This document shows positions 19,613 to 28,168 of a stretch of 64,000 nt of DNA, one piece after another (position 1 is the first letter of the stretch; every line of letters begins with the position of its first letter). The notes under the pieces are model-generated. The model worked only from the letters and a program-made list of their open reading frames with translations, searched no databases and was not told the DNA's origin. Origin of the DNA: an uncultured Flavobacteriaceae bacterium (GTDB lineage: Bacteria > Bacteroidota > Bacteroidia > Flavobacteriales > Flavobacteriaceae); assembly GCA_947493175.1 (NCBI GenBank), contig CANLQD010000003.1, forward strand, positions 124,001 to 188,000. The letters run 5' to 3'. The position numbers were made by a program, and so were the translations under genes.

Positions 19613-20368
19613 TTATTTGAAGACTCTGCCCATTTTCATAAAAATCGGAAAACATACACTCTTTTTTTCTTCTGGCCCCCATACATTCTGAAGTTTAGAC
19701 ATGAATGCTTTCAGCGGGTCCCTTCCCGAATGTTGCCTACGATAGTGCTGTACACTTGACCATGAATTGAAATAGCCTTCCAAATGTGCCAAATCCCATT
19801 CTATACGAATAACGTGTTTTGAGGGAGTCGGTATCTCGGTAAAAGGGAAAGGAATGCTTTCATAAGCACTATCGATATGTTTGCGCTCAGCGTTCCAATA
19901 AGGCCCTATCACTTCGCTGTAGAAACGGTCTATCTGCCTGTTTAAGGGTTCTGTTATTCGAAGTAGTCCATAGCCCCAAATAGCTATAACGGCACCATTT
20001 TTGGATACCCGAACTACCTCCCGATAAAAAGCATCAAAATCAAACCAGTGCAACGCTTGCGCCACCGTAATCAAATCAAAGGTGTTTTCGTCAAAAGTGG
20101 TCTTTTCGCCTCTTTCGACACGATAGGTGATCGCATCCTTTTTTTCTGCCAAGGCCAGTTGTGCCTCGCTGATATCCGTTGCATACACCCTGCGAAAATG
20201 AGGTGCCAATGAAACAGCGACCTGCCCGTTACCTGTTCCACAGTCCCAACAACAATCGGTGCTCTCCACATGAGACAAAATCGCATCGTAGAGCGCTAAG
20301 GGATAGGTGGGACGAAACTTCTTGTAACCATCGGACTGTGCTGAGAATACATCCAATGGTTTCTTCAT
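19613..20368 (-). CDS. Class I SAM-dependent methyltransferase
   Basis: Cytosolic protein of 251 residues with a Methyltransf_11/25-type Rossmann core. Motif I is DCGTGNGQVA near residues 42-51, an acidic residue follows in YATDIS, and post-motif TVAQALHWFDFDAFYREVVRV is present. The C-terminal third (about 130-250) would determine the substrate, which I cannot assign. It starts 24 bases after the moxR stop on the same strand and is probably the last gene of the foldase-moxR operon. Confidence 0.85.
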   Translation of the reverse strand: MKKPLDVFSAQSDGYKKFRPTYPLALYDAILSHVESTDCCWDCGTGNGQVAVSLAPHFRRVYATDISEAQLALAEKKDAITYRVERGEKTTFDENTFDLITVAQALHWFDFDAFYREVVRVSKNGAVIAIWGYGLLRITEPLNRQIDRFYSEVIGPYWNAERKHIDSAYESIPFPFTEIPTPSKHVIRIEWDLAHLEGYFNSWSSVQHYRRQHSGRDPLKAFMSKLQNVWGPEEKKSVCFPIFMKMGRVFK

Positions 20369-20392
20369 TTGAATCGACCTTTAAGCATAAAA

Positions 20393-21346
20393 TTATAGCA
20401 GCTTGGTAATAATATCTTCCTCTGAAATACCTTCGGCCTCTGCTTTGTAGTTCTTTATAATCCTATGGCGTAGTATTCCCATAGATACCGCCTGAACATC
20501 CTCGATATCGGGCGAGTACTTGCCATTGACGGCTGCATGGGCCTTTGCGCCTAAAACCAAATTTTGAGAAGCTCTTGGTCCGGCTCCCCAATCAATGTAC
20601 TGCTTTACAAATTCGCTTGCCGATTCCAGATTTGGCCTTGTAGAATTTACCAGCCGTACGGCATAGGCCACCACATTATCCGGGACAGGAATTCGCCTTA
20701 CCAAATGTTGCACCTCCAAAATCTCTTTAGAACTAAACAACGCGTTAATGGTGGGAGAAACGTCGTCTGTAGTGGTTTTTACTACTTGTATTTCCTCCTC
20801 AATAGACGGGTATTTAAGTTCAATGGCGAACATAAAACGATCTAACTGTGCTTCTGGTAGTGGATAGGTACCTTCCTGTTCTATCGGGTTTTGTGTGGCC
20901 AACACAAAATAGGGCCGTTCCAATCGATGTTGCTGACCCGCGATGGTCACCGCCCGTTCCTGCATGGCTTCAAGCAAAGCCGCCTGTGTCTTAGGAGGGG
21001 TACGGTTAATCTCATCGGCCAGGATAATATTCGAGAAAATAGGGCCTTTGATGAACTTAAAATTCCGATTTTGGTCGAGTACTTCGCTTCCTAAGATGTC
21101 ACTTGGCATCAAATCGGGCGTAAACTGTATACGCTTAAAGTCAAGTCCTAAAGTTTGGGCTATGGTGTTCACCATAAGCGTTTTTGCCAAACCGGGCACC
21201 CCTATCAGCAAAGAGTGGCCACCTGTATAAATCGATAATAAAATCTGATCGATGACCTCATGCTGGCCTACGATGGCCTTGGCAATTTCTTGTTTGAGCG
21301 CTTGGTGTTTTTGTACAAGCTGGGTGATAGCAGTAACGTCCGACAT
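20393..21346 (-). CDS. MoxR-family AAA+ ATPase
   Basis: Cytosolic chaperone-like ATPase of 317 residues. Walker A is G49-VPGLAKT-56, Walker B is ILADEINRTPPKTQAALLEA, and the sensor motif ATQNPIEQEGTYPLPEAQLD is intact. A lid domain forms the C-terminus (about 240-317). MoxR proteins usually work with DUF58 and VWA-domain partners in maturing complexes. None is encoded next door; instead it follows two periplasmic foldases with a 1-base gap. The operon suggests a link to envelope protein folding, which is an inference from position. Confidence 0.93.
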   Translation of the reverse strand: MSDVTAITQLVQKHQALKQEIAKAIVGQHEVIDQILLSIYTGGHSLLIGVPGLAKTLMVNTIAQTLGLDFKRIQFTPDLMPSDILGSEVLDQNRNFKFIKGPIFSNIILADEINRTPPKTQAALLEAMQERAVTIAGQQHRLERPYFVLATQNPIEQEGTYPLPEAQLDRFMFAIELKYPSIEEEIQVVKTTTDDVSPTINALFSSKEILEVQHLVRRIPVPDNVVAYAVRLVNSTRPNLESASEFVKQYIDWGAGPRASQNLVLGAKAHAAVNGKYSPDIEDVQAVSMGILRHRIIKNYKAEAEGISEEDIITKLL

Positions 21347-21347
21347 G

Positions 21348-22793
21348 TTATTCCTTCATCCAATTATTGGCAAACTCGCAGTCTCTCCTGGTCTCATTGA
21401 CACTGATATAGGTGTCTTTGATGTGTTTGTCCATCCACTTTTTGATGGCTTTGTACTGCTTCTCTGTTTTTGCCAGTTGCTGAATCTTTAGATAATCCTT
21501 GGAAAAGTCGGCCACGTGTTCATCGTAGCGATCGGTTACTTGTAATATTTTATACGATGGCCCTCCTCCACGCTGGTCTTGCTCCAAAATAGGTCGCGAA
21601 ATTTCATCATCCTTGAGGTTTCTCACCTGATTGTAGAGTGTAGGGTCCATTTTTGTGAGTTCAAAACGCGAATCAAAGTTGATCGGATTTCGCAGTACAC
21701 CACCATCGAATTTGGTTTCCTCCTCATCGGAAAAATTGAGAGCGGCTTGGGCGAAGGTATATTTACCGTCCATAATTTGTTGTCGAATACTATCAAGCTC
21801 TATTCGAGCGTTTTCCAATGCTTTTTTGGAAATTTCGGGCTGTATCAAAATATGACGAACATCACGTTCTTGACCCCGAATCTTTTCAATGTACATAATG
21901 TGATATCCGAACATGGTTTTAAAAGGATCGGATACCTCGCCCTCTTGCAGGCTGAAGGCCACATCTTTGAACTCTTTCACATAGCCAGATTGTTTTGTAA
22001 TGGCTTCGATAAGCCCCCCTTTTGACTTGGTAGGTCCCTGGGAGTACAAAATTGCCTTTACGCTGAAACTGGAGTCGTTATCCTCAACATCTGCCTTTAT
22101 CTTATTTAACTTATCGATGACCGCCTGTATTTCCGCATCGGTTGGCTTCGGTTGTTTTACAATTTGGGCAATCTCCAATTCAGCACCAAAAACGGGTCTT
22201 TCGTCTTCTGAAATCCGATTGAAAAACTGGCGCACTTCTTCAGGAGTGACCTCTACTTTGCTTACTATTTCTTGCTGCATTTTTTCGGACAGCATACGCA
22301 ACTTATTGATTTTGTAGAGCTCTTCCCTAAAACTGGTCTCATCCGGTTTTTTGTAGTATCGCAATACCTTTTCCATAGAACCGATTTGCTGTACAAGGGA
22401 TTGTAATTGTCGTTCTCCCGTGGCGTTTACCTCATCATCGGAAACTAAAATACTATCCTGAACCGCCTGATGGGCATACAAACGATCCTCCATTAACTTT
22501 CCCAACAAGCCGCATTGGGTAATATCCTCGGTCGCCGCTCCCTGACTCTTCAGGTCAATTAGGGTCTTTTCGATGTCGGATTCCAAGATAACATAGTCTC
22601 CAACAACCGCTGCAATACCGTCTAACTTGATTTTTTTAAAAGAATTCACCGTATCTTTTTGTGTAACATCGGCTTCCACCACCATCTGTTGAGGGGCCAC
22701 CTGTGTGTCGGGAATACTATCCCCCACTTGACCGACCATAGCGGCCCACGATAACAAAAAAATGCTTAATACGGCTCTATTACTCTTCCACAT
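21348..22793 (-). CDS. Periplasmic peptidyl-prolyl isomerase, SurA-like
   Basis: Protein of about 481 residues with a signal peptide (MWKSNRAVLSIFLLSWAAMV). A SurA-type N-terminal helical region (about 40-200) is followed by two parvulin PPIC domains (about 205-295 and 300-405; the second begins RDVRHILIQPE). SurA chaperones outer-membrane proteins. An upstream in-frame ATG gives 492 residues, but the ATG at 22793 places the signal peptide correctly. It overlaps the 3' end of the upstream lipoprotein gene by 14 bases, so expression is coupled. Confidence 0.88.
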   Translation of the reverse strand: MWKSNRAVLSIFLLSWAAMVGQVGDSIPDTQVAPQQMVVEADVTQKDTVNSFKKIKLDGIAAVVGDYVILESDIEKTLIDLKSQGAATEDITQCGLLGKLMEDRLYAHQAVQDSILVSDDEVNATGERQLQSLVQQIGSMEKVLRYYKKPDETSFREELYKINKLRMLSEKMQQEIVSKVEVTPEEVRQFFNRISEDERPVFGAELEIAQIVKQPKPTDAEIQAVIDKLNKIKADVEDNDSSFSVKAILYSQGPTKSKGGLIEAITKQSGYVKEFKDVAFSLQEGEVSDPFKTMFGYHIMYIEKIRGQERDVRHILIQPEISKKALENARIELDSIRQQIMDGKYTFAQAALNFSDEEETKFDGGVLRNPINFDSRFELTKMDPTLYNQVRNLKDDEISRPILEQDQRGGGPSYKILQVTDRYDEHVADFSKDYLKIQQLAKTEKQYKAIKKWMDKHIKDTYISVNETRRDCEFANNWMKE

Positions 22794-23670
22794 AAACTTC
22801 AAAATCTTTATCCTTAATGGCCTCATCGATTATCTCTGTTTCTAATTTTCGTATGTAATTCAGTTTTCGTCGACTTAAAAGCACCTGTTTTATGGTAGGT
22901 TCTATAAAAGAGAGTGGTGCGATGTCATTAGGCTCTCGAACATCAGTTATTTTGCTCAAATATACCCCCTTTGCGTCCTCTAACTCAAAAAATTGTGATT
23001 TTTTTAAGTATCGCCCTTGGTTGTCAAAGGTGAGGGGAGGAATCTCGTTAATCACCCGAGAGGCGCGAATCCATATAGAATCGTTAAAGTTCAGCTTCTT
23101 GAACTGGACCCCTATCGAGTCGAGGTAGACCACATCTTCGGTACTAAACCTTTTCAATTTTTTGATGACCTCATCTTTGTTCAAAAATTGTTTTGGTAGC
23201 TGTATGTAACGTAGTTGCACCACTTTTTCCTTTAGGCGAAAATTCTCTTTTTCCGAATTGTAAAAGTCTTTCAGCTGTTTCTTGCTTACGATCGAATCAC
23301 TACCTTGTTGTACAAGCGCTTCTTTGTAGGCCCGGGTATACAAATCGTTTTGGTAGTTCGTAACGAGATTATCGAACTCCGCGAGTTTTTCCTCTGGAAG
23401 ATTAATTTTAGCCTTAGCCAACAATAGTTGTTTGGAGGCCCAGTTGTTGATGTAATCGGTAACGAACGAAACACTGTCCTCCTTCGAAATGGCATTCGGC
23501 AGCAAAGGTGCAACATCTGACTGGTACAGGTAGGCCTCCCCTACCCTGGCCAGTGGTTTTTCTTCCCCACCATTGGTAAACATACCATTACAGGCTCCCA
23601 ACAGTAAGACCAATGGTACGACCGCAACCAGATTTAAAAAGGATATAATCCGGGTTTTTGAAAACTGCAT
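22780..23670 (-). CDS. SurA/PpiC-related lipoprotein
   Basis: Exported protein of 296 residues with a lipobox (LLLGAC, Cys near residue 27). It is related to the N-terminal helical chaperone region of SurA/PrsA (VGEAYLYQSDVAPLL to SKKQLKDFYNSEKENF). A recognisable complete parvulin catalytic domain is not evident, so it may be a chaperone rather than an isomerase. It is the first gene of the operon with the SurA-like protein, MoxR and the methyltransferase. A very well formed promoter places the transcription start at or next to its ATG, implying a leaderless mRNA. Confidence 0.8.
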   Translation of the reverse strand: MQFSKTRIISFLNLVAVVPLVLLLGACNGMFTNGGEEKPLARVGEAYLYQSDVAPLLPNAISKEDSVSFVTDYINNWASKQLLLAKAKINLPEEKLAEFDNLVTNYQNDLYTRAYKEALVQQGSDSIVSKKQLKDFYNSEKENFRLKEKVVQLRYIQLPKQFLNKDEVIKKLKRFSTEDVVYLDSIGVQFKKLNFNDSIWIRASRVINEIPPLTFDNQGRYLKKSQFFELEDAKGVYLSKITDVREPNDIAPLSFIEPTIKQVLLSRRKLNYIRKLETEIIDEAIKDKDFEVYVEE

Positions 23671-23674
23671 CTTG

Positions 23675-23704
23675 CAAAAATAATAATTACGAGCTGGTAG
23701 ACAA
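23675..23704 (-). promoter_or_regulatory. Promoter of the foldase-moxR operon (leaderless)
   Basis: On the minus strand TTG (23702-23704), a 19-base spacer and TATTTTTG (23675-23682) fit the Bacteroidetes consensus perfectly. Only four bases separate the -7 element from the ATG at 23670. Transcription should therefore begin at about the start codon. Confidence 0.75.
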
Positions 23705-23798
23705 GAAGTTGTCTTATTCCTTAACAGATTTTTATCGCCCGTATAGAATTTAGTACTTTCGTGTTGTCAAAATCGAATATTCCTTAGAACCTCACAAA

Positions 23799-24038
23799 TT
23801 GAACCGGAAAATAAAACTCATATGGGACTTTAAAGGCCCTGCTGCTGCGAAAACGGCGGAACATCACGAAAAGCATTTAAAGGAGTTTATCGCAATTGAG
23901 GGCCTGTTATTGAACATTACAGGGTACCAAGAACTACATGACATGCATAGTGTGGCGTTCATGGTTGTTGAAGAGTCGCAGATGATTACCGTACGTGATG
24001 CCCTAAAACCCCATCGGGGCGAAGTGTTCGAGGATTGA
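23799..24038 (+). CDS. Conserved small hypothetical protein (79 aa)
   Basis: Small soluble protein of 79 residues with a His-rich stretch (AEHHEKHLKEF, about 20-30) and a ferredoxin-like alternation of helices and strands (HSVAFMVVEES). I do not know a named family. It starts with TTG in the normal position and lies 23 bases upstream of the serine hydrolase in the same direction, so the two are probably co-transcribed. Divergent from the foldase operon. No close TAnnTTTG match was seen; TACTTTCG near 23753 is the nearest. Confidence 0.65.
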   Translation: MNRKIKLIWDFKGPAAAKTAEHHEKHLKEFIAIEGLLLNITGYQELHDMHSVAFMVVEESQMITVRDALKPHRGEVFED

Positions 24039-24061
24039 AACCGTAAAACCGACCAGCACCA

Positions 24062-25201
24062 ATGAAAAAATACGCCCTACTCACCCTCCTAGGAACATTG
24101 ATACTTAGCATCTCTTGTGGCGACGCTACTAAGGATTCAAATCCGCTAGAAATGGTGCTTGCTTCCGAAAAACCGACCATCAAAAGGGTCATGGACAGTA
24201 TTGATCGGTACGAGGTACAAATCCGTTACACCCAAATCGACAGACATAACGATAGTGTTCTTTTTACCGATTACGATTTTCAAGTATCCGATGACCGTTA
24301 TTTTTATCCAGCCAGTACCGTAAAATTCCCGACCGCGGTACTCGCACTGGAAAAGCTCAACCAAATCGATACATTAAACCAAGACACTCGTTTTTATGTC
24401 GAAGGTGATTCGGTCGAAACTACGTTTGCCAACGCTGTTTCCAAAATTTTTGCGGTTAGTGACAACAACGCCAACAACCGGTTGGTAGAATTCTTGGGTC
24501 AGAATGCCATTAACGAAAGCCTCCTAAAAAAAGGTATCACCCCGGTGCGCATATCACATCGCCTCGGGTACCATACAGATGATGTTACTACCAAACCGCT
24601 GATCATCTATTTGAACGATAGCACTACCGCCACCACGCGACCCACTATCAATTCCGAGCCAAAACCTCTAGCGCTCGAACGTATTCAAAAGGGTATCGGT
24701 TATTATGCCGATGACTCCCTAATGACCGAACCTTTTGATTTTAGCCTTAAGAATTACTATCCCGTTTCAGCACAGCATGGGCTGATAAAAAGAGTTGTTT
24801 TTCCGGAGCAGTTTAACGAGGAAGAGCGTTTTGACCTGAGCACGAAACAACGGGATTTTCTTTTGTCTGCCATGCATACGCTTCCAAAAGAAGTTGGCTA
24901 CGACCCGGAAGAATACTATGATGGTTACTGCAAGTTTTTTCTTTTTGGGGATACGAAAGAGAATATCCCGGAACAAATTAAAATTTACAACAAAGTTGGG
25001 TTCGCCTACGGCACCTTGACTGATTGCGCCTATATTACCGATAGCAAAAATGAGATTGACTTTTTTTTGACCGCTACGATATTGGTCAATAAAGACGGTG
25101 TTTTCAATGATGATCAATATGAATATGACGAAGTGGGAATTCCCTTTCTAGCGGAACTTGGGAGGCAACTTTATGCGTATGAACTGCAGCGAAAAAAATA
25201 G
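24062..25201 (+). CDS. Class A beta-lactamase-like serine hydrolase, lipoprotein
   Basis: Exported lipoprotein of 379 residues (lipobox LSISC, Cys19). It keeps the serine beta-lactamase/transpeptidase motifs: S85-TVK-88 (SxxK), S133-DN (SDN), and a KVG near residue 316 in place of KTG. The Glu of the class A omega loop is not obvious, and the protein is longer than true class A enzymes. A periplasmic hydrolase or peptidoglycan-related role is as likely as beta-lactam resistance. It follows the small 79-residue gene by 23 bases. Confidence 0.8.
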   Translation: MKKYALLTLLGTLILSISCGDATKDSNPLEMVLASEKPTIKRVMDSIDRYEVQIRYTQIDRHNDSVLFTDYDFQVSDDRYFYPASTVKFPTAVLALEKLNQIDTLNQDTRFYVEGDSVETTFANAVSKIFAVSDNNANNRLVEFLGQNAINESLLKKGITPVRISHRLGYHTDDVTTKPLIIYLNDSTTATTRPTINSEPKPLALERIQKGIGYYADDSLMTEPFDFSLKNYYPVSAQHGLIKRVVFPEQFNEEERFDLSTKQRDFLLSAMHTLPKEVGYDPEEYYDGYCKFFLFGDTKENIPEQIKIYNKVGFAYGTLTDCAYITDSKNEIDFFLTATILVNKDGVFNDDQYEYDEVGIPFLAELGRQLYAYELQRKK

Positions 25202-25213
25202 GGCCTAAAGATT

Positions 25214-25456
25214 GTGTACGTTGACATATCCTCAAAATACCATCGACTCATATTGAAGTTATTTAAACTTTTTGGATTCAAGCGAAAATCAGCATTTTTT
25301 TGGCCATTTGAAGACCTTTTTGAGATGTATAGCAGGGCCACGGAACGAGAAAAAGGCGAAAAATGGTCTAAAGAGGGCGATTTTATAGCGAATCGAGAAA
25401 GTTTAAATGACTTCATTGTCAAAAAAGTAGAAATCAAAAGTGGTAAGAATCAATAA
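25214..25456 (+). CDS. Uncertain ORF between the serine hydrolase and rluF
   Basis: A GTG-initiated frame of 80 codons fills the gap and overlaps the rluF start by 17 bases. The C-terminal half ([20 protein letters not shown]) looks protein-like, but the N-terminal half is Lys/Phe-rich as expected of A+T-rich noncoding DNA. A minus-strand frame also covers the region. Neither is recognised. It is listed because the gap would otherwise be unexplained. Confidence 0.25.
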   Translation: MYVDISSKYHRLILKLFKLFGFKRKSAFFWPFEDLFEMYSRATEREKGEKWSKEGDFIANRESLNDFIVKKVEIKSGKNQ

Positions 25457-26156
25457 ATACTTGAGTGAGGTCGGTTATTGTTCTCGACGTGCCGCCGATA
25501 AACTTATCGAGCAGGGAAGGGTCACTATCAATGGAAAGGTTCCCGAGATGGGCACTAAAATTGTCAGGGGAGACGAGGTTCGGGTCGATGGCCAGCTCAT
25601 TTCGGAACCAAAAGAGAAACCGGTCTATATTGCCTTTAACAAACCAATCGGCATCGTCTGTACTACGGATACCGGTGTCGAAAAAGACAATATTATAGAT
25701 TATATCAACTACCCCAAACGTATTTTTCCCATTGGCCGATTGGACAAACCGAGTGAAGGGCTTATTTTCTTGACAAACGATGGCGACATTGTAAATAAGA
25801 TATTAAGGGCGCGCAATCACCATGAAAAAGAATACGTGGTGTGGGTAAACAAGCCCATAACACCCTCTTTTTTAGCACGTATGCGAAAAGGTGTACCTAT
25901 TTTAGGAACAGTTACTCGGGAATGCGAGGTAGCGCAAATAGATACGCGACAGTTCAAAATCATTCTAACGCAAGGACTTAACCGTCAAATTCGCCGTATG
26001 TGTGAATACCTTGATTATAAGGTTACCCGATTAAAACGTGTTCGGATTATGAACGTATGCCTAGATGTTCCCGTGGGCAAATGGCGTTATTTAACGGATG
26101 CAGAACTACGGGAAATAAATCGCTTGGTAGCCGACTCTTCCAAAACGCATACCTAA
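25440..26156 (+). CDS. rluF: 23S rRNA pseudouridine synthase, RluF type
   Basis: Cytosolic RNA-modifying enzyme of 238 residues. An S4 RNA-binding domain (about 3-60, [20 protein letters not shown]) precedes the RsuA/RluB/E/F catalytic domain, with [10 protein letters not shown] carrying the catalytic Asp near residue 100 and [16 protein letters not shown] near the C-terminus. It resembles RluF, which modifies U2604 of 23S rRNA. The start must be the GTG at 25440, because a TAG at 25428-25430 closes the frame just upstream and no ATG lies between. Confidence 0.88.
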   Translation: MVRINKYLSEVGYCSRRAADKLIEQGRVTINGKVPEMGTKIVRGDEVRVDGQLISEPKEKPVYIAFNKPIGIVCTTDTGVEKDNIIDYINYPKRIFPIGRLDKPSEGLIFLTNDGDIVNKILRARNHHEKEYVVWVNKPITPSFLARMRKGVPILGTVTRECEVAQIDTRQFKIILTQGLNRQIRRMCEYLDYKVTRLKRVRIMNVCLDVPVGKWRYLTDAELREINRLVADSSKTHT

Positions 26157-26252
26157 TCGTTATTGTAACGCTTACAAATGAATCTAGCGATATATCAACT
26201 ACAGGAACGGTATCTCCCTACCTAAAGAGACAGCCGAATTATGATCAACCTG

Positions 26253-26260
26253 TATATTTG
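26253..26260 (+). promoter_or_regulatory. -7 element before the AraC-family gene
   Basis: TATATTTG matches TAnnTTTG and ends 17 bases before the ATG at 26277. No good -33 TTG lies at the right distance, so activation may be needed. Confidence 0.5.
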
Positions 26261-26276
26261 ATTCAAAAGAATATTC

Positions 26277-27383
26277 ATGGATTTTATCATCCTTCTGTTT
26301 CTCTGTTTTGTGTTTTTAGGGGTTGTTCTCTCTGTGTTATTCCTACTTAAAAAGAAAGGAGATCGTTTTGCAAATACCATTCTTTCGCTCTACACCTTTT
26401 TATTCTCAACAGAGCTATTGAACAATGCGCTGCGATGGTCGGGAGCAATCAAGGAATCTACCTTTGTGCATTTCAACCTGGCACATTTTCCCCTGTGGAC
26501 CGTGTATGGCCCCCTATTATATATTTACATTCGCCGGGTCGTAACCGGAAAAGGCCTGCAGTGGAAAGATCTTTTGTTCCTGATTCCCACAATAACCATC
26601 ATTGCGGTACTATTCCCTTTTTACAAATTAGGAACAACCGATAAGCTACAGGTAATACAACAAGGGGCCGAATTTCAATTTATTCCTTGGCCATGGTATG
26701 GCATTTGGTTAGTAATCGCAGTGCTATTCTTCTACGCCTTTTTTACCTATTTCAGTTTTTGGCGAAATAAAAAAGTGGGGTATCGAGAAAATAAATGGAT
26801 GAAATGGTTTGTGGGATCCTACTTCGGTTTTGCCTATATGTTCGCGCTCTATATTACACTTACTTGGTTTGGTCTTATGGATCCCAAATACGACTATTTC
26901 GTAGACATTGTAATTGTTTTCTTTATTGGGTTACTCGCGTTTTTCGGTTTTGTTCAGCCCGAAGTGTTCGAGGGAAAGCCTATTGAAAAGCTGCTTCCCT
27001 TTGTAAAATATCGAAAAACGGGACTTTCAGATGCCCTTTCGTTGGAAATGAAACAGAAGCTCATACGCATTATGGAAACCGAAAAGCCTTATTTCAACAA
27101 CGAGCTTCGTCTCGATGACCTTTCCAGATTAATGAATTTGTCCAGAAATCATACTTCACAAATCATCAATGAGCATTTTAATCTCTCGTTTTTTGACTTT
27201 GTGAACAAATACCGCGTCAAGGAAGCCAAGAACTTATTGATGGGCAATGGGGAAAACAGACTCACAATGACCCAAATAGCCTATGATGTTGGCTTCAACA
27301 ACAGGGCTTCTTTCTACAAAGCTTTTAAAAAATTCACCGATGTAAACCCAACGGTCTACAAGCAACAAGCAAGCGCCTCTTAG
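26277..27383 (+). CDS. Membrane-bound AraC-family transcriptional regulator
   Basis: Protein of 368 residues. The first about 230 form seven hydrophobic helices (start DFIILLFLCFVFLGVVLSV). Residues about 260-365 form an AraC-type double helix-turn-helix (LDDLSRLMNLSRNHTSQIIN and AYDVGFNNRASFYKAFKKFT). This is the flavobacterial 7TM-HTH_18 architecture, presumed to sense a membrane or envelope signal and bind DNA directly. Target genes are unknown; the lipocalin-like gene downstream is a neighbour worth considering. Confidence 0.88.
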   Translation: MDFIILLFLCFVFLGVVLSVLFLLKKKGDRFANTILSLYTFLFSTELLNNALRWSGAIKESTFVHFNLAHFPLWTVYGPLLYIYIRRVVTGKGLQWKDLLFLIPTITIIAVLFPFYKLGTTDKLQVIQQGAEFQFIPWPWYGIWLVIAVLFFYAFFTYFSFWRNKKVGYRENKWMKWFVGSYFGFAYMFALYITLTWFGLMDPKYDYFVDIVIVFFIGLLAFFGFVQPEVFEGKPIEKLLPFVKYRKTGLSDALSLEMKQKLIRIMETEKPYFNNELRLDDLSRLMNLSRNHTSQIINEHFNLSFFDFVNKYRVKEAKNLLMGNGENRLTMTQIAYDVGFNNRASFYKAFKKFTDVNPTVYKQQASAS

Positions 27384-27479
27384 TCATTTATCATTACTGT
27401 AAACTTGTAAAGGTATACAGGAAGATACACCTGCGAAGCGCCGAGTAACTACCTTGCCGACACCAAAGAACCTCCCGTT

Positions 27480-28019
27480 ATGCAAAGACATGTAGTTGTA
27501 CTTTTTTGGGGTTTGTGCCTGTTACTCACTTACAACTGTGAAACAGAAAACAGCACATACAACATACCCACGCCCTTAATGGGTTCTTGGGAAATGGAAG
27601 GGATACAATGGAGGTCTTCGGATACAACGATTACAATCAAGGATGTACAACCGGGAATACTCTTGGTAACATCTTCGAAATACAGCCTTATGTGGACACC
27701 AATCGATGGGCCTAGAGTTTCTTTCGAGAGGCTTTCGGCACCCAGCGACAGTGAAATCAAATCAGGATTCGCTTCGGTTATCTTCAATGCGGGAACATAT
27801 AAAGCGACTGATAGTACCTTTTCCACTATTGCCCAAATTGCCAAAGTACCCGGCTTTGAAGGTGGGCATCAGTTTTACCGATATCGGTTGAAAAATGACC
27901 GATTATGGCTTACGATGTACGATGAGACCTACCCAGACGGAAGCAAACCAGAATGGTCCGGAAAATGGGAAACCAATTTTTTATTGAAACGTATCACAAA
28001 AAATCAATCTTCGTTATGA
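27480..28019 (+). CDS. Secreted lipocalin-like hypothetical protein
   Basis: Protein of 179 residues with an N-terminal hydrophobic export signal (about 4-18) ending near a Cys (LTYNC), a poor lipobox. The rest is strand-rich, with lipocalin-like features: PLMGSWEMEG near the start, ATDSTFSTIAQ in the middle and YRYRLKNDRLWLTM late. Such domains hold or sense small hydrophobic molecules, but no ligand can be named. It stands alone 96 bases after the AraC gene. Confidence 0.7.
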   Translation: MQRHVVVLFWGLCLLLTYNCETENSTYNIPTPLMGSWEMEGIQWRSSDTTITIKDVQPGILLVTSSKYSLMWTPIDGPRVSFERLSAPSDSEIKSGFASVIFNAGTYKATDSTFSTIAQIAKVPGFEGGHQFYRYRLKNDRLWLTMYDETYPDGSKPEWSGKWETNFLLKRITKNQSSL

Positions 28020-28168
28020 AGAACATGACCGTCATTCTAGTTTTAGCCAATAACAACTACTAATCAACTGGGTAGCAACACAAACGACACATTTTATTAA
28101 GAAAAATTAACATGTCATTCAACAAATTTGTAGTAACTTTAATAAGCTTAGTATCAAATAACAAACGT

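Noticed and set aside
24062..25201. Acquired beta-lactam resistance gene
   Set aside because: Motifs are only partly class A (KVG instead of KTG, no clear omega-loop Glu), and the context is chromosomal with no mobile element. Resistance is not supported by the sequence.
25171..25437. 88-codon minus-strand ORF opposite the rluF upstream gap
   Set aside because: It overlaps the 3' end of the serine hydrolase on the other strand, and its Ser/Phe-rich composition mirrors the complement of A-rich DNA.
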